Shown here one piece after another: positions 35,833-44,100 of a DNA stretch of 51,527 nucleotides. This DNA is from Dokdonella immobilis (GTDB taxonomy: Bacteria > Pseudomonadota > Gammaproteobacteria > Xanthomonadales > Rhodanobacteraceae), in NCBI RefSeq assembly GCF_900115085.1, contig NZ_FOVF01000034.1, forward strand, positions 1-51,527, read 5' to 3'. Both the position numbers and the translations under genes were made by a program. How positions within the stretch are numbered: the stretch's first letter is position 1; every line of letters begins with the position of its first letter. The notes under the pieces are model-generated. The model was not told where the DNA came from. It made no database searches and was given only the letters and a program-made list of their open reading frames with translations.

Positions 35833-36756
35833 ATGCCAACCCGAATCGCCATTGCAGCCCTGATCCTGATTTCGATCAGTACCGCGGCATGCGCGCAGCC
35901 GTGCAGCCATCACCTCCTGGTCAGCGGATATTTCTCCAACAATGTCGCCATCTACGACGCCTGCAACGGCACCTACCTGCGCCAGCTCGAGCAAGCCGGC
36001 CGGATCCAGGGGGCGCAGGCGGTGCGGTGGAACCCGATCGACGACCTGATCTACGTCGTCAGTGAGGGCAACGACCAGATCCAGCGCTACCGCCGCAACA
36101 GCAGCTACGAGTTCGTCGACGTGTTCGCGCAACTGGCCAGCAATTTCGATCCGACCGGGATCGATTTTGGTCTCGACGACGAGGTCTACGTGGCCAGCTA
36201 TGGCCTGAGCCAGGTGGTCGAACTGGACCCGGTCAGTGGCCTGCAGACGTCCGTGCTGCTGCCGTCGAACAGCGGCCTGCAGGGCGCTGACAACGGCCTG
36301 ATGGCCAGCGTCATCGGGCTTGTCTATGTGCCGGGCTACGACTCGAACAGCGTGGCCCGGGTCGACCCGGAAAGTGGCCAGATCCAGGCGTCGTTCGTAC
36401 CTCCCGGCACGGCCGGACTCCTGGAAACGAGAGGGATCGTCGACGAAGGCGCAACGATCCTGGTCGGCGGCGAGGGCAGTGGCGCGATCTACCGCTTCAA
36501 TGCCATGACGGGCGCGTTCGTCGCGACGCTGGTCAGCGGGCTCAGCCGGCCGACCGGAATGGCGCTCGGCGTCGACGGTTCGTTGCTCGTGTTGACGGGA
36601 AATCGCGTGCGCCGTTACGACCGCAGCACGGGCGCCGATCTCGGTGTACTCGCAAATGGCGTCACTGGTGGCATCTCTGGTGGCACCTTCGTGGCCTTGG
36701 TGCCAAATCCGGATTCCGATCTGATCTACCGGAACGGTTTCGATCCGGCCGACTGA
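35833..36756 (+). CDS. Secreted NHL-like propeller protein ending in the GFD motif
   Basis: The 307-residue product has a signal peptide (MPTRIAIAALILISISTAACA). A six-bladed propeller of NHL/SMP-30 type follows, with strands such as HHLLVSGYFSNNVAIYDACN, DDLIYVVSEGNDQIQRYRR and DDEVYVASYGLSQVVELDP. Similar segments continue through DGSLLVLTGNRVRRYDR. The ending is DSDLIYRNGFDPAD, a Tyr variant of the GFD signature with three extra residues. A Cys pair near the N terminus (QPCSHH and YDACNG) may form a disulfide. GGAG about nine bases before the ATG sets the start. It diverges from the CadC-like regulator gene. The ligand or enzymatic role is unknown. Confidence 0.8.
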   Translation: MPTRIAIAALILISISTAACAQPCSHHLLVSGYFSNNVAIYDACNGTYLRQLEQAGRIQGAQAVRWNPIDDLIYVVSEGNDQIQRYRRNSSYEFVDVFAQLASNFDPTGIDFGLDDEVYVASYGLSQVVELDPVSGLQTSVLLPSNSGLQGADNGLMASVIGLVYVPGYDSNSVARVDPESGQIQASFVPPGTAGLLETRGIVDEGATILVGGEGSGAIYRFNAMTGAFVATLVSGLSRPTGMALGVDGSLLVLTGNRVRRYDRSTGADLGVLANGVTGGISGGTFVALVPNPDSDLIYRNGFDPAD

Positions 36757-36820
36757 ATGCCTGCCGCAGGGGTCGGTTCGTCCATCGTGCTGCATCCGCC
36801 TGCACGTCGGCTGCAGCCCC

Positions 36821-36837
36821 GCGCCCGGGCCGGGCGC
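36821..36837. terminator. Short GC hairpin between convergent genes
   Basis: GCGCCCG and CGGGCGC pair around a three-base loop, between the stops of the propeller gene and the UBP zinc-finger gene. There is no T-run, so it is a weak candidate. Confidence 0.35.
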
Positions 36838-36842
36838 AGCGA

Positions 36843-37151
36843 TCAAACGTAGCGCGGAATCGGTCCGTCCTGCGGTGTGGTGTCGCCATCGAGATCGAAG
36901 AAGCATTCGTCGAGGTAGCACCAGGCCCAGCCCTCGGGCGGATCGTAACCTTCGATGATGGGATGGCGGGTGGCATGGAAGTGGGCGGTCGCATGGCGTC
37001 CGGGCGACTGGTCGCAACAGCCGACATGGCCGCAGGTCCGGCAGATGCGCAAATGCACCCAGCGCATGCCGGATTTCAGGCAATCCTCGCAACCACGGGC
37101 GCTCGGCTTCACGGGGCGGATCGTGTCGAGGTGCGAACAGTCGTCGGCCAT
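36843..37151 (-). CDS. UBP-type zinc-finger protein
   Basis: The 102-residue product is almost entirely one ubiquitin-hydrolase-type zinc finger. Ligands are visible in order: CSHLD (C5, H7), CEDC, WVHLRICRTCGHVGCCDQS, then HATAHFHATRHP, followed by EGWAWCYLDECFFDLDG. Bacteria lack ubiquitin, and stand-alone UBP-finger proteins of about 90-110 residues are widespread but uncharacterised; they may bind a free C-terminal carboxylate or act in redox or zinc handling. GGAGA eight bases upstream supports the ATG at 37151. It is divergent from the NTF2-like gene with a 174-base gap that must hold both promoters. Confidence 0.85.
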   Translation of the reverse strand: MADDCSHLDTIRPVKPSARGCEDCLKSGMRWVHLRICRTCGHVGCCDQSPGRHATAHFHATRHPIIEGYDPPEGWAWCYLDECFFDLDGDTTPQDGPIPRYV

Positions 37152-37325
37152 GCATCGTCTCCGGGTTGTCCGGTCATTGGACAACCGTGGCGTGTCCCGT
37201 GCAAGCCTGCGCATCGATGGCCTGCAATTTCCATTCGAGTGCCGGGATCGGTACTTTCGGCCGTTTCCGGCGTCCGTGCCGTTCTGCGACGCTGCCCTAT
37301 CCCGTCCATTGCCGTCAGGTACCTC

Positions 37326-37772
37326 ATGAGCCCCTCGTTCGATCCCAGTCGTCTTTCCGATGTCGTCGATGCCATGTACGCCATGGTCTCCGGGCCGGCC
37401 GGTCCCCGCGACTGGACCCTGCAGGAGAAGGTTTTCCATCCCGAGGCGCGGCAGATGCGCACCGGCGTCGACGCCGATGGCAAGCCCTGGATCAGGATCA
37501 TGACCCTCGACGACTACGCGGCCGACACGACGCCATTCTTCGCCGTCAACGATTTCTTCGAGGTCGAGGTCGGCCGGCGCGTGCAGCAGTTCGGCAACAT
37601 GGCGCATGTCTGGAGCGTCTACGAAGCGCGCAAGGCGCCCGACGACGACGTGCCGGAGCGTCGCGGCATCAACTCGATCCAGTTGTTCCGCAATGCCGTC
37701 GGCCACTGGCAGATCACCTCGATGATCTGGGACAACGAACGCCCCGGTGTCGCGGTGGACTGGTCGCTGTAG
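37326..37772 (+). CDS. NTF2-like (SnoaL-type) protein
   Basis: The 148-residue product begins MSPSFDPSRLSDVVDAMYAM and has the cone-shaped alpha/beta pattern of the NTF2-like superfamily. Helices at the start are followed by FHPEARQMRTGVDADGKPWI, MTLDDYAADTTPFFAV, DFFEVEVGRRVQQFGNMAHV, and the final strands INSIQLFRNAVGHWQITSMI and WDNE. Proteins of this shape can be isomerases, dehydratases, or small ligand-binders; no catalytic pair can be assigned with confidence. No neighbour suggests a pathway. No strong ribosome site is visible. Confidence 0.75.
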   Translation: MSPSFDPSRLSDVVDAMYAMVSGPAGPRDWTLQEKVFHPEARQMRTGVDADGKPWIRIMTLDDYAADTTPFFAVNDFFEVEVGRRVQQFGNMAHVWSVYEARKAPDDDVPERRGINSIQLFRNAVGHWQITSMIWDNERPGVAVDWSL

Positions 37773-37900
37773 GGAAGGTCTGATCGCCAATCGAGCCTCG
37801 CTGACCAGCATTCCGCGCCCTTCCAGGGGCCTGGTGCGCATAAGCGATGTGTGATGCCAGCCGCGAATTCACCGGCCGCTGAGCGCACGGCGGCGCCCAT

Positions 37901-37931
37901 CGCGCACCGCTCCGTGAGGGAGCGGTGCGCG
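37901..37931. terminator. 13-bp perfect hairpin between convergent genes
   Basis: CGCGCACCGCTCC and GGAGCGGTGCGCG pair perfectly around GTGAG. It sits between the NTF2-like gene and the convergent secreted-protein gene. No T-run follows on either strand, but its strength and place suggest a shared 3'-end structure. Confidence 0.5.
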
Positions 37932-37969
37932 CTGTCGGAAGCGGTCGGCGCAGGGGCCGCCTGCCGGTC

Positions 37970-38776
37970 TCAGTCGCCGTAGAAGCGAACACCATAGAAG
38001 ATGTTGGCGCTGTCCACGTAGGTCATCGATCCGCTCAGGTTGAGGCGGATCGTGATCGGCTTCTTGAAGAACTTGTCGACGATGTTCGGCGGCAGCCCAT
38101 ACGACTCGGCGAGGGAGCGTTTGCTGACCAGACCGCCGATGCAGGTGCGCGAGGTGATCGTGCGCTTGAGGTCGGACTCACCGGGCTGCAGGGTGACGAA
38201 CTCGAGGACGGGACTGCCAAGCGGCAGCTCGATCGCTCCGTTGAACGGCAGACCGGTCGTCGGGTCGATCAGCGCCGGATCGTCGAGCAGTTCGTTCTCG
38301 ATCGTGAACCCGTTGAGGAAACGGAATCGACCCGTGACTGGCGACGGATCCGGATTGAAGTAGTTCCACAACGGAAATGAAGTGACACCGAAGCAGATCA
38401 GCGATTTCGTCGCATTCTTCGGCAGGGAGATGCGGCCGATATCACGCTCGTCGAAGTTTGTCGGCGTGCCGGCGGCGCCGAGCGTGATGCAGCGATCGTC
38501 CGGCCCTGGCGGCGGATCGCCCGGCAGCGGCGTGCAGTCGCTCTGCAAGTTCACGTTGCCGGTCTGGGCAAGGCCGATGTAGGTCACGTTGCGACCGAAC
38601 GAGTCGGCATCGCCGACGTCGTCGACGCTGACCGATTTGGCCAGCGCGGCCTGTTCGGCCCGGGCCTGCTGCATGGCCTCGCTGGTCGAGGCCCCCTCGT
38701 TCGCAGCGATGGCGAACGGCGAGACAACGATCGCGATCGCCAGGGCGATGCGTTTGCCAACCACAATCATGTTCAT
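37970..38776 (-). CDS. Secreted protein of unknown function
   Basis: The 268-residue product has a signal peptide (KRIALAIAIVVSPFAIA, cut near ANE) and a short Gln/Ala-rich helix (AMQQARAEQAALAKS). A beta-rich domain of about 200 residues follows, with FGRNVTYIGLAQTGNV, CTPLPGDPPPGPDDRCITL, FDERDIGRISLPKNATKSLI, CFGVTSFPLWNYF and a closing YVDSANIFYGVRFYGD. Four cysteines suggest disulfides. No family is recognised. GGAGAG eight bases upstream fixes the ATG at 38776; the longer frame upstream is not supported. It lacks the GFD ending seen on other secreted proteins here. Confidence 0.72.
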   Translation of the reverse strand: MNMIVVGKRIALAIAIVVSPFAIAANEGASTSEAMQQARAEQAALAKSVSVDDVGDADSFGRNVTYIGLAQTGNVNLQSDCTPLPGDPPPGPDDRCITLGAAGTPTNFDERDIGRISLPKNATKSLICFGVTSFPLWNYFNPDPSPVTGRFRFLNGFTIENELLDDPALIDPTTGLPFNGAIELPLGSPVLEFVTLQPGESDLKRTITSRTCIGGLVSKRSLAESYGLPPNIVDKFFKKPITIRLNLSGSMTYVDSANIFYGVRFYGD

Positions 38777-39029
38777 CTTGACTCTCCAGGGGACCAGGAG
38801 AAAACTCCGCATCCGGAACGGGTTCCGTTTCTCCTGGCTGTTTGGCAGGGCCTGCGGAGCGCTTGCATCGTTGCGCCGGGAGGACGTCCGGGTCAAGTGT
38901 GGAGAAGGCAAGGGCGAAACTTGTAGTCATGCGCGGCAGCGGCGCCGCGCGGCGATTGGCAGGATCCGGGCCTGATCCGGGATTCCACGCCGGGCGACCC
39001 TGCAGCCCCGGGTGTCGCCACGAGGATCG

Positions 39030-39683
39030 CTAGTCCGCTACCGAGCGCGAAGGATCGGCGATCTCCAGAGATCGCAAGAGGACGCTGGCCTGGGTGCGGT
39101 TGCGCACGTCGAGGCGTTCGAACACGGCGCTCATGTGCGCCTTGACCGTGCGTTCCTGGATGTCGAGACGGTCAGCGATCTGCTTGTTGAGCAATCCCTC
39201 GGCGACCAGGCCCAGCACGCGCAATTGCTGCGGACTCAGCGAAGCGAGGCGGGCGGCCAGTTGCTGGTCCTGTTCGGCGGCGGAGTCGTCACCAAGCGGC
39301 AAGGGCAGTGGCGCCTCGCAATCGATCACGGCGCGCAGCATGGCCTGGATGTCCGAGAAACTGCTGCGCTTGGGGATGAATCCGGCGGCGCCATAGGTCA
39401 GGGCGCGGCGCATGACCTGGGGGTCGTCGTTGGCCGAGATCATGACCACGGCGACCGAAGGGAACTCGCTGCGCAGGGCGACCAGGCCCATCAGTCCGTG
39501 ACAGCCCGGCATGTGCAGGTCGAGCAGGACCAGATCGATGCCCGGTTGTGCGGCCAGCGCCGAACGGGCCGAATCGAGCCCGTCCGCCTCGATGATTTCG
39601 ATGTCGTTGCCGAGATGGCCGACGGCCTGGACCAGGGCCAGGCGGAACAGCGGGTGATCGTCGGCTATCAGGATCCGGGTCAT
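39030..39683 (-). CDS. NarL/LuxR-family response regulator
   Basis: The 217-residue product has a receiver domain (1-120) and a LuxR helix-turn-helix (about 148-205). Receiver landmarks are the acidic pair in IADDHP, the phosphoacceptor Asp55 in LVLLDLHMPG, Ser83 in MISAN, and Lys105 in FIPKRS. The output domain reads LSPQQLRVLGLVAEGLLNKQ then RTVKAHMSAVFERL. It should bind DNA as a dimer when phosphorylated. No sensor kinase is in the window. It lies only 29 bases downstream of gltD on the same strand, so it may be co-transcribed with gltBD and coupled to glutamate synthesis, or simply be read through. Confidence 0.9.
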   Translation of the reverse strand: MTRILIADDHPLFRLALVQAVGHLGNDIEIIEADGLDSARSALAAQPGIDLVLLDLHMPGCHGLMGLVALRSEFPSVAVVMISANDDPQVMRRALTYGAAGFIPKRSSFSDIQAMLRAVIDCEAPLPLPLGDDSAAEQDQQLAARLASLSPQQLRVLGLVAEGLLNKQIADRLDIQERTVKAHMSAVFERLDVRNRTQASVLLRSLEIADPSRSVAD

Positions 39684-39712
39684 TGCCCAACTTTAACCGT
39701 TCGCGGTCGCGA

Positions 39713-41122
39713 TCAGGCAACCACGTTGAGCTGGCTCAGGATCGAGCGCGCCGCTTCGCGACCGTCGAGTACCGCGCGCACGACCAGATCGGCGCCGCGC
39801 ACCGTGTCGCCACCGGCGAATACCTTCGGGTGCGCGGTCTGCAGCGGCAGGCGGCCGTCACCACCCACCCTGAGCCGGCCATTGCGTTCGGTCTCGATCG
39901 CCGAACGGGCGCACCACTCGGGCGGGCTGGCCAGGAAACCGAAGGACAGGATCACGATGTCGGCCGGAATCGTGTGCCGGCTTTCGGCCACGGCCTCGAT
40001 CCGGGCGCGGTCGTCGTCGCTGTCGAGCAGACGGGTCTCCTCGATCTCGACGCCGTCGACCATGCCATCGCCGACGATGGCCAGCGGTTGCGCGAGAAAT
40101 CGGAAGATCACGCCTTCGTCGCGTGCGTTCTTCACTTCCTTGCGCGAACCCGGCATGTTGGCCTCGTCGCGTCGGTAGACGCAGGTGACCCGCGCCGCGC
40201 CGAGGCGCACCGAGGTGCGCACGCAATCCATCGCGGTATCGCCGCCACCGAGCACGACCACGCGCTTGCCTTCGAGGTCAGGCAGGACGTCGGCAGCGGT
40301 CGCCGTGCCGAGCTGGCGCCGGGCGTTGGCGATCAGGAAAGGCAGGGCGACAATCACGCCATCGAGATCCTGCCCGGGCAGTCGCGCGTCGACCGCGGTG
40401 TAGGCGCCGGTCGCCATGAACACCGCATCGTAGTCGTCGACCAGAGTCTCGAAGGCGACGTCGCGACCCACCTCGACGCCGAGGCGGAAGCGCACGCCCT
40501 GGTCCTCGAGCACACGTCGTCGGGTGCGCACGATGTCCTTTTCGAGCTTGAAGGCCGGGATGCCGAAGGTCAGCAAGCCGCCGATCTCCTCGTAGCGATC
40601 ATAGACATCGGCGCCAACGCCGGCGCGCACGAGGCGATCGGCAGCGGCCAGGCCGGCCGGACCGGCACCGATGATGGCGACGCACTTGTCGGTGGTCGTG
40701 GTTGCTTCGGGCGGGCGCCAGCCGAGGCGGATCGCCTCGTCGGTGATCGAGCGCTCGATGGCGCCGATGGTGACCGCGCCGAAACCTTCCTCGAGCGTGC
40801 AGATGCCTTCGCACAAGCGATCGTGTGGGCAGACCCGCCCGCAGATTTCCGGCAAGGGATTGGTTTCGTGCATGAGGGTGGCCGCATCCATGACGCGGCC
40901 CTCCTTGACCAGCTTCAGCCATTGCGGAATGCGATTGCCGAGTGGACAGCTCCATGAACAATACGGGTTGCCGCAATCGATGCAGCGCGAGGCCTGGTCG
41001 GCCGCTTCGCTGCCGACGAAGTCGGCGTTGATCTCGTGGAAGTCGAGCACGCGGATCGGTATCGACACCTCCGCCGGCAGCGCGCGCGGAAACTTGAGGA
41101 ACGGGAACGGCCGCTCGCTCAT
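39713..41122 (-). CDS. gltD: Glutamate synthase (NADPH) small subunit
   Basis: The 469-residue product carries two four-cysteine sets for the [4Fe-4S] clusters (C47, C50, C55, C59 and C93, C97, C103, C107), an FAD-binding GAGPAGLAAADRL (from 151) and an NADPH-binding GGGDTAMD. It passes electrons from NADPH through FAD and the iron-sulfur clusters to the FMN of the large subunit, which makes two glutamates from glutamine and 2-oxoglutarate. Length and motif order are standard. Its ATG overlaps the gltB stop by four bases (ATGA), a sign of coupled translation and equal subunit supply. All catalytic features are intact. Confidence 0.95.
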   Translation of the reverse strand: MSERPFPFLKFPRALPAEVSIPIRVLDFHEINADFVGSEAADQASRCIDCGNPYCSWSCPLGNRIPQWLKLVKEGRVMDAATLMHETNPLPEICGRVCPHDRLCEGICTLEEGFGAVTIGAIERSITDEAIRLGWRPPEATTTTDKCVAIIGAGPAGLAAADRLVRAGVGADVYDRYEEIGGLLTFGIPAFKLEKDIVRTRRRVLEDQGVRFRLGVEVGRDVAFETLVDDYDAVFMATGAYTAVDARLPGQDLDGVIVALPFLIANARRQLGTATAADVLPDLEGKRVVVLGGGDTAMDCVRTSVRLGAARVTCVYRRDEANMPGSRKEVKNARDEGVIFRFLAQPLAIVGDGMVDGVEIEETRLLDSDDDRARIEAVAESRHTIPADIVILSFGFLASPPEWCARSAIETERNGRLRVGGDGRLPLQTAHPKVFAGGDTVRGADLVVRAVLDGREAARSILSQLNVVA

Positions 41123-44100
41123 GCCGCTTCCCTCAGCTCGCTGTTCAGCGCGGCCAGGCTGGCCGCCTTCGGCTTGACCAGCCAGACCTTGTGCAGGACA
41201 TCGCGGAAATCGCCGAACAGTTGCTTCGCCCAGGCGCTGTCGGTCGCATCGATATGGAACTGCATCAGCGCGCGCAGGTGCTGCAGGTGATTTTCCATGC
41301 CCTCGAGCGAGATGCGGTTGATGTCGACCAGCTCGTGGTTGTAGCGGTCGAAGAAGTTGCGCTCGAGATCGAGCACATAGGCGAAGCCGCCGGTCATGCC
41401 GGCGCCGAAATTGAGTCCGCTGCGGCCGAGCACGACCACGGTGCCGCCGGTCATGTATTCGCAGCCGTGGTCGCCGACGCCTTCGACGACGGCGATCGCA
41501 CCGGAATTGCGCACCGCGAAACGCTCGCCCGCCCGGCCCGCCGCATACAGCTCGCCCCCGGTCGCGCCATACAGGCAGGTGTTGCCGATGATGCTGGCCT
41601 CCTGCGAGGCGTAGCGGACGCCACCGGGTGGGCGCACCACGATACGGCCACCGGCCATGCCCTTGCCGACACCGTCGTTCGCTTCACCGGTCAGTACGAG
41701 TTCGAGGCCATCGACATTCCAGGCACCGAAACTCTGCCCCGCCGAACCTTCGAACTCGAGCGTGATCGGCCCATCGGCCATGCCGTGGTCGCCCCAGGTG
41801 CGGGCAATCTCGCCGGACAGCCGGCCACCAATCGCACGGTCCACGTTGCGGATCGGATAGCGGAAGCGGCCACCCGTTTTTCCGGCAACCGCTTCGCGGG
41901 TGTCGCGAACCGTGGCCAGGGCGAGGTCGGTCGGACCCGGCGCCAGCGGACCGGCGCCGCAGAGGTCGAGTGTCGAGGTCCGCGCCTCGGCCCGAGCCAG
42001 GATCAGCGAGAGATCGACCTTGCCCTGCTTGGCCGTGATGCCGGCCAGCGGTTGCAACAGGTCGGTGCGACCGACCAGGTCGTGCAGGCTCGGCACGCCG
42101 AGTCGGGCGAGCAGGGAGCGCACGTCGTCGGCGATGAACTGGAAGAAGTGCTGGACCATCTCCGGAGCGCCGACGAAATGCTGGCGACGCAGGATGTCGT
42201 TCTGCGTGGCGACACCGGTCGCGCAGGAGTTGAGGTGGCAGATGCGCAGGTACTTGCAGCCCAGCGCGACCATCGGTCCGGTGCCGAAGCCGAACGAGTC
42301 GGCACCGAGGATCGCCGCCTTGACCACGTCCAGACCGGTCTTCAGGCCGCCGTCGGTCTGCACGATCACGCGGTCGCGCAGGCCGTTGCGGACCAGGGTC
42401 TGGTGGGTTTCGGCGAGGCCGAGTTCCCACGGCGTTCCTGCATAGCGGATCGAGGTGATCGGACTCGCCCCGGTGCCGCCGTCGTGGCCGGAGATCGTGA
42501 CCAGGTCGGCGCCGGCCTTGACCACGCCGGCGGCGATCGTGCCGACCCCGGCATGCGAGACGAGCTTGACCGAGATCAGGGCCTGCGGATTGACCTCGCG
42601 CAGATCGTGGATCAGTTCGGTCAGGTCCTCGATCGAATAGATGTCGTGATGCGGTGGCGGTGAAATCAGGCCGATGCCGGGCTTGGCATAGCGCAGGCGG
42701 GCGATCAGGGCATTGACCTTGTCGCCGGGCAGCTGGCCGCCCTCGCCGGGCTTGGCGCCCTGGGCGATCTTGATCTGCAGCACCTCGGCATTGACCAGGT
42801 ATTCGGCGGTGACGCCGAAACGGCCCGAGGCGACCTGCTTGATCTTCGAGCTGCGCTCGGTGCCGTAGCGGGCCGGGTCCTCGCCGCCTTCGCCCGAGTT
42901 GGAGCGTCCGCCGAGCCGATTCATGCCGATCGCGAGCGCCTCATGGGCTTCGGGCGACAGCGCACCGAGCGACATGCCGGCCGAGTCGAAGCGCTTGAGG
43001 ATGCGCTCGCGCGCTTCGACCGCGTCGAGCGCGGTCGCGGTAGTGTCCTCGCGCAGGGCGGTCAGGTCGCGCAACGTAGAAGGCGGGCGCGAATTCACCG
43101 CATCGGCGTACTTTCGGTAGTGGCGGAATTCGCCGGTACGCACCGCGGTCTGCAGGTGGCCGACCACGGCGGGGTTGTACATGTGGTATTCGCCCTCCGG
43201 AATGGCCTTGAGCAGGCCGCCGGCGGGCAAGGTGTAGTTCGGGTTGCGCGAACGCGCGAGCTGGGCGCGGTACTCGTTCTCGATGTCGACGAAGCCGGCG
43301 CCGCCGATGCGCGAGGGTGTGCCCGGAAAGCACATGTCGACGATTTCGCGGTCGAGGCCGATGATCTCGAACAGCTGCGCGCCGCGGTAACCGGCAATCG
43401 TCGAGATGCCCATCTTCGAGAGGATCTTGAGCAGGCCCTTGCGAATGCCGTGCCGGTAGGTGCGACCGATTTCGTGCACGGTCTCGTCCTCGCGGCCGCG
43501 GATCTCGCCGCGCTGGTTCATGTCGAACAGGGTCTGGTAGGACAGGAACGGATAGACCGCGGTGGCGCCGAAGCCGATCAGGCAGGCGAAGTGATGGGCG
43601 TCGCGTGCGGTCCCGGTCTCGACCAGCAGGTTGCAGTCGCAACGCAGCTGCTTGCGGGTCAGGTGGGCGTGGATCGCGCCGGTCGCGAGCAGGGCGTGGA
43701 TCTGGGTCAGCCCCGGCTGCGGGAAGCGATCCGAGAGCAGGACGATGGCGGCGCCGCTGGCGACCGCGGATTCGGCCTCGGCGCAGATCGCTTCGAGGGC
43801 GGCCTTGAGGCCGATGTCCTCGTCGTAGTAGAGATCGATGCGGACCTGGCGGTCGACCAGGTGCGGCGATGCAAGCAACTGGCGCAGCTTGCGCTGCGAC
43901 AGCACCGGCGAGCTCAGCAGCACCTGGCGCGCGCCATCGGCGGAGAGGTCGAACAGGTTGCCTTCGAGGCCGATCTGCGAAACCAGCGACATCACCAGGC
44001 GCTCGCGCAGCGGGTCGATCGGCGGATTGGTGACCTGGGCGAAGGCCTGGCGGAAATAATCGTAGAGCGAACGCGACTGCTGCGAGAGCACGGCAATCGG

